From Candidatus Lernaella stagnicola (GTDB taxonomy: Bacteria > Lernaellota > Lernaellaia > Lernaellales > Lernaellaceae), in the NCBI GenBank assembly GCA_030765525.1, contig JAVCCK010000002.1:51574-115573 (forward strand): a stretch of 64,000 nucleotides of DNA, read 5' to 3'. Each line of letters starts with the position of its first letter. Position 1 is the stretch's first letter. Position numbers and translations under genes: made by a program. The notes under the pieces were generated by a model that was not told where the DNA came from, ran no database searches, and worked only from the letters and a program-made list of their open reading frames with translations. Positions 17,466 to 26,549 of the stretch are shown here, in pieces.

Positions 17466-20400
17466 TCAGCTACACATGTCGACACAAGTGCGGAGAGATT
17501 CCGTCTCTTCCGGGGTCGGCGGATCGTTGCATGGATTCGCGGTAACGCAGCCCTGCAGGCATTCCCAATCACGTTCGTCCCAGTCCACGCACAAGGCACG
17601 GGCGTCGATTTCGGGTAAGGCATAGTAAGGGCCCTCGCCCAACAGGAACGGCACATTGCACGCGTATAAGGTAGCCACAGTGGTCGGTCGGCCCGCCGCC
17701 GGCGCCGGTAGATCGAGGGCGTTTTCTACGAAGTAATCCCAGTCGCAATCCGGCGGCTGCCACGGCATCGCGGCGGCGGACATCGTCGACCAGAAGAGGG
17801 AATTGAGCCCTTGGCCTTCGTACTCGCTCTCCGTTCGTTCGCACCAATCGATCACGCCGAAGTTATCCAACACGTGACCTTGGGCATCGTTGAATTGCCA
17901 GTTGCAGCCGATGCTGGACACTTGGCTCGCCGTCAAGTTGCAGATGAATCGCCAATGGCTTTCCGCCCGGCACAGTGGCGTGGTTTTCGCGTGCAGCAAG
18001 GCGCCGTTGCTGATGAAAGTGAAATGGACCCAATTACCCTGTTCGTCGAAGGATACCGAGATATCGCGGCCATCGACAGCGCCGTACATGATTTGCGCGA
18101 TTTCGCCCTCGTCGCAGGTTGCGTGATAGAACATCTCGGTATCGCCGGCGTTGAAGATGGCGTGCGCCTGATTATCGGCGTCGACAAACACACCGGCCAT
18201 TCCGGCGCTCTGGGATTCGTGGTCGATCTGCTCGGTCCCGTGCATTTGCCAACTTCCCAATTCGTTTTCGATCAGATAGAAGCCCGCGAATTCCGGCTCG
18301 ACTTGTATCGCAAAGCCGATCGCCGCCACGCCGGAGGGCGAAATGCCCAGCGCCGAGTGCGGTCTCATTCCGCTGTGGCTGTACGCGACTTCCGTCGCCC
18401 ACGAACCGGTGACGTTGTCTGCGTACTTCAACACCAAGTTGGCCGGGTCGACGTAGCTCACGTAGACGAAGTCCAGCGCATCCACGACCAGCGATATCCC
18501 CGTCGGGCCGTCGGGCAACTGGCTGTCGATCACCAGGGCCGTCCACGATCCCGAGGCATCCGTGGCATAAACCAGCGAGTCTTCGTCGTCGCGGTAGCAC
18601 ACGTGGGCCGCGCCGTTGGAATCCACGGCCATGTCGTGGCCCTCGCCCGCGCCGCCGGACGCGATGGCCGATAGGTTCCAATTACCCGCCACCCGGCGCG
18701 CGATCGATAACTCGTCGGCGCCATCGTCATAGAGCCCCAATACCAAAGCCCCGGCAGTATTGAGCGAAATCGTGGTATCGACGAATTCGCCGTCGGCCGT
18801 CCCCACTTCGGCACCCAGCCATTTGTCCGCCGTGCGCATCAAGTGCTTCGCCTTTTTGTCTGCGGCATAAACCACGTGCGGTTGCGCGTCGGTATCCAGT
18901 GCCACATCGGTGCCGGCGCCTACTCGGCCGGCATGGGAAATCACATCGTCCAACCACGCCTTCGTTTGGTCGACGCGAAGCCAATGCAGATCTTGATCGG
19001 CCGTGTTGTGGTAAACGATTTGCGGTTCGCCCTGCACGTCCAGCACCATCGCGTGAGTATTGCCCACGAAAGGTGTCGCGGCCCCGTTATCCGTGAGTAC
19101 CTGTTCGACGTTCCAGGTTCCGCCGTCTTGCGCGGCGTAGTACAAACTGTTCCATGTCGTGACGGTGTCGGATTCGGTGACCGTCGCGGTGAACCGGAAG
19201 TTCGCGGCATCGTCCGTTACAACTTCCACGGTGTGGAATTCGGTAATCGTCGTCGAAACCGCGATGGTCTCTTCGGTCCACGGTTCGCCCTGTGTCCAAT
19301 GCGTCACGCCGCCGTCCTCGGCGACGAAAACGTGAACCGTGTCGGTGTCATCAATTAATATCCGGCTGATCGCGGCGCCCGCGCCGACGGGAGCGATCAA
19401 CTCGTCTTCCCACTCCTCGTCGACGAAGGTCGAGTAGTGGAGCCCTCCACCGTCGGCGGCGACGTAGCATACGTACGCTTTGTCGGCACTATCAACGGCG
19501 ACATCCGGCAAATATGCGGCGTGTTCGCCCGCGTAGGCGTCCGACCAATACGTCGAACCTCCGCCTCCGTTGGTGTAGTAGACCGGTCTGTTGTCGGTAA
19601 AATGCGTGCCGACCAGATGCACAACGTCCGCGGAATCCAGGACAAAGCGCAAGCGGTTGTGCAGCGACATAATCGGATCGTTCTGGTACCGGGTCTCCAG
19701 CCGCCATTGGTCCTGATCGGTGAAGTAGTGGTACACCGCGCGCGGTGCGTCAGCCGCGACGCTGACTTGTTCGAAGAGCAACACGTGCCATTCGCCGTTC
19801 GAATCGATCGCCACAGCGGGGGCGGTCCGACCGTGTAGCGAGAAGAAATCTATTTCGGTCGCGGTGTCGGCTCCCAGAGTGTAGAGCAACACGAATTTTT
19901 CGCGGTCGGCGGCGAGGATCAGATCGCCTCCGGCCTCGCGGGCCAGCGCGATACCGGTTTCCCCCGGCGCTCCGCCCGCCAGCAGATTGAATAGGACCCG
20001 GTTATCGCTTGACGGCCCGTTGCGCCAAAGGACGTCGGCGTCTTGGTAATTCGTCAGATCATCATCGTCATCATTGTCGTCGTCGTCATCATTGTCGTCA
20101 TCATTGTTGTCGTCATCGTCGTCATCATTATCGTCATCGTCATTATCGTCATCGTCGTCGTCATTGTCGTCGTCATCATCATCATCTTCGGTCGGTTCAC
20201 GCGTCACGGAGACGGAATACGCGCCACTGTTATCCGAGTAGTCCGAGTCATTCACGATGAAAAATAGCCCCCCAACGCAAGGCGCATTGTCGTTGAAGGA
20301 AGCGCCCGCGACAAAGAGGCAATCCTCGCCGCTACCTGCGGCCTTCGCGCTCGCTTGGCCGATGCGCGCCAACAAAGCGCCGCGGTTGGCTGAGGGCAGC

Positions 20401-20669
20401 GGGCACGGGTCGGGGCAGACCTGATCGACGCCGTTGGGTGGCACGTCGCTGCCGCCGGCGCCCAGGTCGACGGTGCCGGACGCAACGATTCGCAAAGAAT
20501 CGCCGGCTTGAACGGACACGCCGGTCGCGGTCCATTGCACACTATCGGCCGGTACGTTCACGTTGAGTGTTTCTTTCTCGTCGTCAATGGAAGCGTATCG
20601 AACGCAACCGGCCGCGACGAACAACGACAATAAAACAGCAAGCCAGAAAGCGGTTTTGACTATTTTCAC
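17466..20669 (-). CDS. Large Asp-linker lipoprotein with beta-propeller-like repeats
   Basis: 1067 residues from GTG 20669, preceded by GGAGGAAG. Lipobox 'FVAAGC' places the lipidated Cys at residue 22. A ~120-residue domain follows ('ATGVSVQAGDSLRIVASG', 'GALLARIGQ', 'GGLFFIVNDSDYSDNSGAY'), resembling the LecA/PA-IL galactose-binding fold. Then comes an Asp/Asn linker of about 55 residues and roughly 750 residues of repeats of the type 'A-V-D-S/T-x(n)-H-V-x-Y', as in bacterial beta-propeller surface proteins. The last ~120 residues are Cys-rich ('DERDWECLQGCVTANPC', 'LRTCVDMCS'). Probably surface-exposed carbohydrate-binding or adhesive; no catalytic motif seen. A strong terminator follows. 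42 bases upstream lies the TPR-protein gene, likely co-transcribed. Confidence 0.8.
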   Translation of the reverse strand: MKIVKTAFWLAVLLSLFVAAGCVRYASIDDEKETLNVNVPADSVQWTATGVSVQAGDSLRIVASGTVDLGAGGSDVPPNGVDQVCPDPCPLPSANRGALLARIGQASAKAAGSGEDCLFVAGASFNDNAPCVGGLFFIVNDSDYSDNSGAYSVSVTREPTEDDDDDDDNDDDDDDNDDDDNDDDDDDNNDDDNDDDDDNDDDDDLTNYQDADVLWRNGPSSDNRVLFNLLAGGAPGETGIALAREAGGDLILAADREKFVLLYTLGADTATEIDFFSLHGRTAPAVAIDSNGEWHVLLFEQVSVAADAPRAVYHYFTDQDQWRLETRYQNDPIMSLHNRLRFVLDSADVVHLVGTHFTDNRPVYYTNGGGGSTYWSDAYAGEHAAYLPDVAVDSADKAYVCYVAADGGGLHYSTFVDEEWEDELIAPVGAGAAISRILIDDTDTVHVFVAEDGGVTHWTQGEPWTEETIAVSTTITEFHTVEVVTDDAANFRFTATVTESDTVTTWNSLYYAAQDGGTWNVEQVLTDNGAATPFVGNTHAMVLDVQGEPQIVYHNTADQDLHWLRVDQTKAWLDDVISHAGRVGAGTDVALDTDAQPHVVYAADKKAKHLMRTADKWLGAEVGTADGEFVDTTISLNTAGALVLGLYDDGADELSIARRVAGNWNLSAIASGGAGEGHDMAVDSNGAAHVCYRDDEDSLVYATDASGSWTALVIDSQLPDGPTGISLVVDALDFVYVSYVDPANLVLKYADNVTGSWATEVAYSHSGMRPHSALGISPSGVAAIGFAIQVEPEFAGFYLIENELGSWQMHGTEQIDHESQSAGMAGVFVDADNQAHAIFNAGDTEMFYHATCDEGEIAQIMYGAVDGRDISVSFDEQGNWVHFTFISNGALLHAKTTPLCRAESHWRFICNLTASQVSSIGCNWQFNDAQGHVLDNFGVIDWCERTESEYEGQGLNSLFWSTMSAAAMPWQPPDCDWDYFVENALDLPAPAAGRPTTVATLYACNVPFLLGEGPYYALPEIDARALCVDWDERDWECLQGCVTANPCNDPPTPEETESLRTCVDMCS

Positions 20670-20711
20670 GGTTCTTCCTCCGTTCGTGCGCCGTAATTCA
20701 AAGTTCACGGC

Positions 20712-21515
20712 TTAGAACTCGATGCCGACGGCAACACCGGTACCGTCAGGCGTGAGTATGGGAGCGATCCACACGTTTTCGGAAAGCCCGTGCAAGTTGC
20801 CGTGTCGATCGCGATTGTCTTTCCATAGCCAATAGAACGCCGCGCCCAAGGTGGCGGCCGAAACCGTGCCGCTAATGCCAGCAGCCAACGCGTAGGATTT
20901 GGCGTTTCGGTAATGCTCGTCGCGGGCGTCGCGATCTTTACGATCGGCGGCGTCGAACTGCTCCGCTTCTTCGTAGTACGCCAAGGCCAACGTCACGCCC
21001 GAGCCGACCGCGAAAGCCGATCCCATGCCGAAAAGGGTCCAAGCGACCGGTCCGTTGTTGTCCTCGGCGTGTCCGTCGTCAGGTTCGACATCCGTAGATA
21101 CGGGTACTTTGTCGGCCGTGGGAAAGCGATGTTCCTGTTTCAACTCTTCGCGCGCCTGGTCCAAGACTTTCAGCACCTTCGGCGAGTGACTGAATGGATC
21201 GACGACGAGGTAGGGGTCGATTTCGAGGGCGCGCTTCATTTGTTCGACAGCCGCCCGCTGCTGTTGATTGACAAGGTGAATTTTCGCTTGCAGGACGTGC
21301 AGCCTGGTCAACTCGTTACGGGAACAAGTGTCGGGCAGTTCCAACGCCAAGTTGAACAAGCGCTGCGCCTCCGCGTAATCCAGCTTCTCGTAAGCTCGAC
21401 ACGCTTGGTCAAACAACGAGGAGCAAGTCGGTTCCGCGTGACACGGCCAGGCCGTCGCCGCGACGAAAAGCGGGATCACGAGCAGCCAACGTAGAAACGG
21501 TTTCCGCCACCTCAT
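20712..21515 (-). CDS. Periplasmic TPR-like protein with C-terminal membrane segments
   Basis: 267 residues from ATG 21515, preceded by AAGGAAGGA. An N-terminal signal peptide ('FLRWLLVIPLFVAATAWPCHA') is followed by a TPR-like helical region ('ACRAYEKLDYAEAQRLFNLA', 'AAVEQMKRALEIDPYLVVDP', 'LKVLDQAREELKQ'). A polar linker leads to two hydrophobic segments ('WTLFGMGSAFAVGSGVTLAL', 'YALAAGISGTVSAATLGAAF') that may be membrane-spanning, and a short beta C-terminus ending in Phe. Proteins of this layout occur next to Ser/Thr kinases with PEGA domains in deltaproteobacteria, matching the kinase gene just upstream. The function is not known. Confidence 0.75.
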   Translation of the reverse strand: MRWRKPFLRWLLVIPLFVAATAWPCHAEPTCSSLFDQACRAYEKLDYAEAQRLFNLALELPDTCSRNELTRLHVLQAKIHLVNQQQRAAVEQMKRALEIDPYLVVDPFSHSPKVLKVLDQAREELKQEHRFPTADKVPVSTDVEPDDGHAEDNNGPVAWTLFGMGSAFAVGSGVTLALAYYEEAEQFDAADRKDRDARDEHYRNAKSYALAAGISGTVSAATLGAAFYWLWKDNRDRHGNLHGLSENVWIAPILTPDGTGVAVGIEF

Positions 21516-21743
21516 AGTCGATCCTTCCTTGGCAGTCTGCGGCGAGTAGAACGACGTTCGATCCAAACAAAGAGCAAGCGTTGTGCCAACAACTGTTCGT
21601 CGACTGCAATAGACGCCATACGCCTTTGTTTTCGAGGGTTTCGAGCCATCGCACGCACGGACTCGCGAGTCGGCGATGGGCGCTCCGCCCACCCTTATCT
21701 GTGTAACGCAGGTAACGAATCGTCACGCCCGGGTAACACGCAC

Positions 21744-23186
21744 TCACGGCCAGATGTAGATGGGGCGGGTTTTGCCGGGCTCGATCTTCACCTGGACCGT
21801 GGATGTCTTTTTAAGATTCGGATTGACCAATTTGATCTCATGGACGCCCGGTTGCAACGATATCGCACCGGTCGGCGTATCGTCGTAGTACGCGCCGTCG
21901 ACGTATACCCGGGCGTAAGGCATCAAATCGCCGATGATAACGCGACCCGGATCGGCGCTAACCGGTACCGCCGCCGCCACGGTAGACGAATGTTTGGCCG
22001 TAGCGGGCGGTTCGGTTGCCGGCGTCGTCGGCGGTTCCGTCGTCGGCGCAACCGGTACGTCGGCTACGGTCGGCGCTTCTTCCGGCACGAGGTCCGGCGC
22101 GCCGGGCGGCCACCACGCCATCAACGACAGGCCCACGATCGCCGCGGCGATCACGACACCTGCCACCCACCATCGTCGCGTGAAAACGGGGGTCGGCTTG
22201 TGATGGACGGTTCGCGTTTCGATGGGGCCGTCCTTGTAAGGCTCACCAACCTCGGCCGCGTCCGTCGCGCCGAAAAGGCGAACGTACACGTCGCGCGTTA
22301 CCGAGCTGGTTCCCGACCCGATATCCAACAGGATGCGCTCGGCTGCGGCAAGCATCTCGCGCGCCGACTGAAAACGCACCGCCGCGTCACGTTGCAGCGC
22401 GCGCCGCAAAAAACCGCCCAAACGCTCGGGGAGGTCCACCAGTTCAGTCGCGTCACGATATTCACCGCGGGTGATGCGACCCAGCAAGGTGCGAATTGAA
22501 TCGGCCTCGAAAGGTTTGACACCTGTCAGCGCCTCGTAAAGCACGATCCCCACCAAGAACAAATCTGCGCGGGCGTCGATGTTGCGTCCCTCGATTTGCT
22601 CGGGCGCCATGTAGTGAAACTTGCCGCGCAGGTCGTGGCGCTCCGTTGTGTCACCGAAGGCCACTTTGGCGATACCGAAATCCGCGATCTTCACTTCGCC
22701 GGCGTTGGAAATCAGGATGTTGTTCGGCGTCAGGTCCCGGTGAACGATTCCAAGAGGCGTGCCGTTTTCATCGCACCGGTCGTGCGCGTGCTCCAACCCT
22801 TTTAGTATTTCTACGGCCAATCGCAGAGCTTCGACCGCCGAGAGGCGTTGCCCCATCGCGAACGTGCGATCGAATATTTCCTGTAAATTACGCCCGGCGA
22901 CGTATTCCATGACCAGAAACAGGGTGCCCGCTTCGTCGCGGCCGCAGTCAAATATTTGGACGATGTTTTGGTGCCGTAGGCAGGCCGATATTCTGGCTTC
23001 CCGCAAAAACATTTCGGCGTATCGTGGATCCGGCGCCAGGCTCGGGCGAATCGTTTTGACCACGCATTCCATGACCAAGCCGTCCGCCATCTCACGCTGC
23101 GCCAAAAAGAGTTGGCCCATGCCGCCATCGGCGAGCTTGCGCCGCAGCTTGTACGCTCCGAAATGAGTTGGCGGGTGCGGCGTCAT
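21744..23186 (-). CDS. Ser/Thr protein kinase, Hanks type, with TM segment and PEGA-like domain
   Basis: 480 residues. The kinase domain (about 10-290) has a glycine loop variant 'LADGGMGQLF', Lys44 in 'CVVK', the catalytic loop 'HRDLTPNN' (HRD 149-151) and 'DFG' at 169-171, then 'MAPEQ'. The residues needed for catalysis appear intact. A transmembrane helix at about 339-358 separates it from a Pro/Thr-rich stretch and a C-terminal PEGA-like domain ('ARVYVDGAYYDDTPTGAISL', 'PGVHEIKLV'), which would be periplasmic. It starts only four bases after the stop of the FHA-domain regulator, so kinase and FHA protein are co-expressed; FHA domains bind phosphothreonine, making the regulator a plausible target. 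Confidence 0.9.
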   Translation of the reverse strand: MTPHPPTHFGAYKLRRKLADGGMGQLFLAQREMADGLVMECVVKTIRPSLAPDPRYAEMFLREARISACLRHQNIVQIFDCGRDEAGTLFLVMEYVAGRNLQEIFDRTFAMGQRLSAVEALRLAVEILKGLEHAHDRCDENGTPLGIVHRDLTPNNILISNAGEVKIADFGIAKVAFGDTTERHDLRGKFHYMAPEQIEGRNIDARADLFLVGIVLYEALTGVKPFEADSIRTLLGRITRGEYRDATELVDLPERLGGFLRRALQRDAAVRFQSAREMLAAAERILLDIGSGTSSVTRDVYVRLFGATDAAEVGEPYKDGPIETRTVHHKPTPVFTRRWWVAGVVIAAAIVGLSLMAWWPPGAPDLVPEEAPTVADVPVAPTTEPPTTPATEPPATAKHSSTVAAAVPVSADPGRVIIGDLMPYARVYVDGAYYDDTPTGAISLQPGVHEIKLVNPNLKKTSTVQVKIEPGKTRPIYIWP

Positions 23187-23190
23187 CGGA

Positions 23191-25032
23191 TTACCGCAAG
23201 TCGAATAGTTTGATTTTGGCGATCAACGTCTTGCGCGAAATCCCCAGTTCCTTCGCGGCTTGGGTTCGGTTCCACCGGTGCCGCTCGAGCGCTTCGCGTA
23301 TCCGGTCCCTTTCGGCGTCGCGCAATTCGTTTTCCAATGCGGCAATGCGGTCCGCCGGCGTGGCCTGCTCCGCTGTGGGCCCCGAAGCGCCGTCGGTCAG
23401 GCCGACGAGATCTTCGGTTTGAATCGTCCGCCCTTCGCAGGCGTATAACGCGCGTTCAATGACGTTTTTAAGCTCGCGCCCGTTACCGGGCCAAGGGTGT
23501 GCGACGAGCTTCGCCATCGCGGCTTCGTCGAACCCGGTAACGCGGGTGGAGATTTTGTCGCTCAACAATTTGAGGAAGTGGCCGGCCAATTCGGGAATGT
23601 CTTCCGGATGTTCGCGCAGCGCCGGCAGGCGAATGAAAAGGACGTTGAGTCGAAAATACAGGTCGCGGCGGAACGACCCGTCCTCGACCATCTGATGCAG
23701 ATTGCGATTCGTGGCTGCAACGATGCGCACGTTGACGCGCTTGCCTGCCTCGGCGCCGATCGGTCGAAACGATCCGGTTTCAAGCACGCGCAGCAATTTG
23801 GCTTGCAGTTCGAAGGGCAGCTCGCCCAGTTCGTCGAGCAGCAACGTGCCTCCCGACGCCAATTCGAATAAGCCCCGGCGGTTACCCACGGCGGAGGTGA
23901 ATGCGCCTTTGACGTGGCCGAACAATTCGCTTTCCATCAACTCCCTTGGAACAGCCGCGCAATTCACTTCTAAAAAGGGTTTCGCCGCTCGGTCCGAAAG
24001 CTGGTGGACCGTGCGCGCCGCCAACTCTTTGCCGGTGCCGCTTTCTCCTTCGATCAACACCGGCGCGTCTCCCTTGGATGCGAATTTCGCCAACGTGCGA
24101 CGGACCTCGGTGATCGCCTCGTGACGGCCAATCAGTTGTGCGTCGTTCAACGCAGCGCCAGGCCCGTCGCGGTGATTCCGCAATGCGCGAACCGCCTGCA
24201 AGTTGCGGAATATCGCCCCCAACAAGGGCGCAACCGCGCCGGCCAAAGCCAAATCCTCACCGGTGAATTCGCGAACGTGACTGCGGGTGTCGGCGTACAG
24301 CACGCCCTCCACCCTGCCCGCGGCAATCAAGGGTACGCAAAGCACCGATCGAATGCCGCCGCTCAGCACGCTTTCTCGCCGGCGCCAATGGCGACTGTCG
24401 GCGGCGTCGCGCACCAGCACCGCTGCCCGCTGCGCGATGGCTTTATCGACAATCGCTTGGGAGTAGGCAAAATCGTCGCGCACTTCCGGAGCGCGCCGTT
24501 GGAAGTGGCGTCGAATATCGCCGGATTGCGCGTCACACAAACCCAGGTAGACATTCTCGCAATTTAGCTGCCTTTGAATTACGGCCATGACGGTCTCGGC
24601 CATGTCGCGGGGATCCTCGCGCGTAGCCGCCGCCTCAGCTAATTCGGTTAGGAAGCCCAAGTCGACCGAGTTCACTTGGTGATTGCCGCGCCGGCCGACG
24701 ATAGTTTCCTCTCGGACGGGTTGATCCACGGCGTCGCGGGCGTTGTCGGCGAGGGCGAACATTGCGTGGACGTCGCCGAATTCGATCGCTGCATCGGTCG
24801 TCAATTCAATACGGTCGACGGGTCGTCCGTCCAACAATGTGCCGTTTTTACTGCCCAGATCTTCGAGCCACAAATGCCCTTCGCGCCGCGCAATCACCGC
24901 ATGTCGACGCGAGACGCTGGTGTCGGACAAGATCACATCGCACGCCGGTTCACGACCGATCACCAGCGTGTCGTTCACCAAGGGTACGCACTGTTCGCTC
25001 CCGCTCGCCTTGGTGATAATCAGCAAGGCCAT
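23191..25032 (-). CDS. FHA-GAF-AAA+-Fis enhancer-binding regulator with altered GAFTGA loop
   Basis: 613 residues from ATG 25032, preceded by AAGAAGGTG. Domains in order: FHA (about 20-95; 'VIGREPACDVILSD', 'VSRRHAVI', 'GSKNGTLL'), GAF (about 125-275), AAA+ sigma54-interaction domain (Walker A GESGTGKE from residue 329; 'GGTLLLDELGELP'; 'RIVAATNRNL') and a C-terminal Fis-type helix-turn-helix ('RNRTQAAKELGISRKTL' region). The loop that contacts sigma54 reads GAFTSA at 376-381 rather than GAFTGA. The FHA domain at the N-terminus replaces the usual receiver, implying control by phosphothreonine binding; the kinase gene directly downstream is the natural partner. Such FHA activators are well known in myxobacteria. 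Confidence 0.9.
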   Translation of the reverse strand: MALLIITKASGSEQCVPLVNDTLVIGREPACDVILSDTSVSRRHAVIARREGHLWLEDLGSKNGTLLDGRPVDRIELTTDAAIEFGDVHAMFALADNARDAVDQPVREETIVGRRGNHQVNSVDLGFLTELAEAAATREDPRDMAETVMAVIQRQLNCENVYLGLCDAQSGDIRRHFQRRAPEVRDDFAYSQAIVDKAIAQRAAVLVRDAADSRHWRRRESVLSGGIRSVLCVPLIAAGRVEGVLYADTRSHVREFTGEDLALAGAVAPLLGAIFRNLQAVRALRNHRDGPGAALNDAQLIGRHEAITEVRRTLAKFASKGDAPVLIEGESGTGKELAARTVHQLSDRAAKPFLEVNCAAVPRELMESELFGHVKGAFTSAVGNRRGLFELASGGTLLLDELGELPFELQAKLLRVLETGSFRPIGAEAGKRVNVRIVAATNRNLHQMVEDGSFRRDLYFRLNVLFIRLPALREHPEDIPELAGHFLKLLSDKISTRVTGFDEAAMAKLVAHPWPGNGRELKNVIERALYACEGRTIQTEDLVGLTDGASGPTAEQATPADRIAALENELRDAERDRIREALERHRWNRTQAAKELGISRKTLIAKIKLFDLR

Positions 25033-25249
25033 AGCACCTTCTTTCCTGCCCTTCCGCCGTACAGCACCACCCGGCGCCACCTGCGCCTGCCGACGGTTGG
25101 CGTTAGCCCGACCCCAAAAAATGGTAGCACTCAACATACAAGTTGAGCAAACGGTCGCGCGCGCACGCGGGAAATCCGCCTTCGTCTCCCGGCGTAAGTT
25201 TTGATTTTCAACGCGCGATCCAATACTATCGCTACCTGAATTCGTCCTC

Positions 25250-26023
25250 GTGCCGCAATATGCCGATTCAGCGGGCACGTTGATTGATATCCTGGATCGC
25301 CTCGCAGCCCTGTTTAACGACTATTTGCCGCCGCAACCCGGGGAGTTCGCCGGTGCAACGTACGGCCCGACGGCGATTTCGTCGATGATCGCCATGTTGC
25401 AGTTGGGCTTGGTCATTGCCGGGCCGGCCGAGGACGCCGCGTCCCACCTCGCCCGCGCCGAAGAAGTGCTGGCGCATATCCACGCCCGCGCCTGGAGTGA
25501 CGAATTAGGTGCGTACCGCTTCGCGCCGGGAGACGACCGGCTGATGCTTTACCCCAACGCAACGATGATGCTGGCGTACGGCCGGGCGCTGCTGCTGGGC
25601 GGCGACCCGACGTTCGCCGATCGCCTTGCCGATATCTACGAGGGCATTCAGCCGCTGCGCGACGATGCCGGCGATCACTACTACTCGCCCTACAGCCGCG
25701 AGGAAACCGGGGCCGTTGACGAGGATTACGCCACGCTGTCGAGCCAAAATTATTTGATGATCGGTCTCTGGCTGGCGTATGCGACAACCGGCGAGCAGCG
25801 CTATCTCAACGACATCGACTTGATCCTGGGATGGATCGAAACACACCTGTTTGTTGACGAAGTGCTCAAGCACCACTGGGTCAACGGTCGCACCGCCAAC
25901 GAGGAGGACCTCTACGATTTTTGCTCGGGGTGCAACCTGCAAACGCTCTACATCTACCGAATGATTCAACTGGAAGCCGCCGCCGCGGACACCCTTTCTC
26001 GCCCTGGTTTGTTTTCGCCTTGA
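25250..26023 (+). CDS. Hypothetical protein, possible alpha/alpha-toroid fragment
   Basis: 257 residues if started at GTG 25250, but there is no Shine-Dalgarno there and no signal peptide, so the start is doubtful and the gene may have lost its 5' end. The protein is helical with the spacing of an alpha/alpha barrel as in six-hairpin glycosidases ('MLAYGRALLLGGDPTFADRL', 'YLMIGLWLAYATTGEQRYLN', 'WIETHLFVDEVLKHHW'). Other alpha-helical lipoproteins in this window (41.1 and 46.7 kb) have a similar texture, but here export signal and Asp linker are absent. It ends just where the promoter of the next operon begins. Confidence 0.5.
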   Translation: MPQYADSAGTLIDILDRLAALFNDYLPPQPGEFAGATYGPTAISSMIAMLQLGLVIAGPAEDAASHLARAEEVLAHIHARAWSDELGAYRFAPGDDRLMLYPNATMMLAYGRALLLGGDPTFADRLADIYEGIQPLRDDAGDHYYSPYSREETGAVDEDYATLSSQNYLMIGLWLAYATTGEQRYLNDIDLILGWIETHLFVDEVLKHHWVNGRTANEEDLYDFCSGCNLQTLYIYRMIQLEAAAADTLSRPGLFSP

Positions 26024-26046
26024 CGGCTATATACTTTTGTTATAGT
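26020..26046 (+). promoter_or_regulatory. Candidate promoter/operator of the glycyl-radical operon
   Basis: TTGACG at 26020-26025 and TATAGT at 26041-26046 resemble sigma70 -35 and -10 boxes, though the 15-base spacer is short. Overlapping it is an inverted repeat CTATA-N9-TATAG (26027-26045), which could be the site of the PadR regulator encoded in the operon. The first gene starts at 26091. Confidence 0.45.
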
Positions 26047-26090
26047 GGTGAAAAGGATCAAGGCACATGCGGCCGAGACCTGGAGGGGAC

Positions 26091-26531
26091 ATGGGGGAAT
26101 ATTATCGCGACGCGGACCACTTGTACGAAATCTACGGTCACTTTCTAAGCCGCATTTTGCAGGACGATAAAATCGGCGCGAAGATGCGCAAAGCCGGGAT
26201 CATCGTGCGCTTCATCTACACCGACCCCGACGCCGAAGTCACCATCGATTTGAAGAATCCGTCCGCGCAGCCGGGTTTCTACGGCACGTTCTATTTAGGG
26301 CCGTGCGATCTCAAGCCCGACGTGTGGACCAAGCAGGCGGCCGATCATTCCCACAGCTTCTGGCACGGCCACGAAAATCCCGTGGCGGCGGTGGCGCGCG
26401 GCAAGGTCAAGCAGGGCGGGAACGTGGTAGCAATGCTCAAGCTGCTGCCGGTGGTTCGCGCGGCGTTTAAGATGTTCCCCGTAGTCCTGCGTGAGATGGG
26501 TTACGAGGATTTGGTGCTCACCAAAGGTTAA
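26091..26531 (+). CDS. SCP2 sterol-binding-domain-like protein
   Basis: 146 residues from ATG 26091, which follows GGAGGGG; an ATG eight codons upstream lacks this signal. The sequence has the SCP2-like pattern of a beta-sheet ('VTIDLKNPS'), then 'SFWHGHENPVAAVARGKVK' and 'GGNVVAMLKLLPVV', where family members carry a hydrophobic ligand pocket. The family binds lipids, sterols or acyl chains. As first gene of the operon that encodes a glycyl radical enzyme, CoA transferase and acyl-CoA dehydrogenase, it hints that pathway intermediates are hydrophobic. Other SCP2 proteins act in steroid or hydrocarbon metabolism, but that is only suggestive here. Confidence 0.72.
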   Translation: MGEYYRDADHLYEIYGHFLSRILQDDKIGAKMRKAGIIVRFIYTDPDAEVTIDLKNPSAQPGFYGTFYLGPCDLKPDVWTKQAADHSHSFWHGHENPVAAVARGKVKQGGNVVAMLKLLPVVRAAFKMFPVVLREMGYEDLVLTKG

Positions 26532-26549
26532 GCGGCGAAGGCGACGCGA

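Noticed and set aside
25140-25249. Frame 'IQYYRYLNSSS' upstream of the 25.25-kb gene as its missing N-terminus
   Set aside because: It is in another frame, ends at a TGA at about 25285 and cannot be joined without an assumed frameshift; evidence is too thin.
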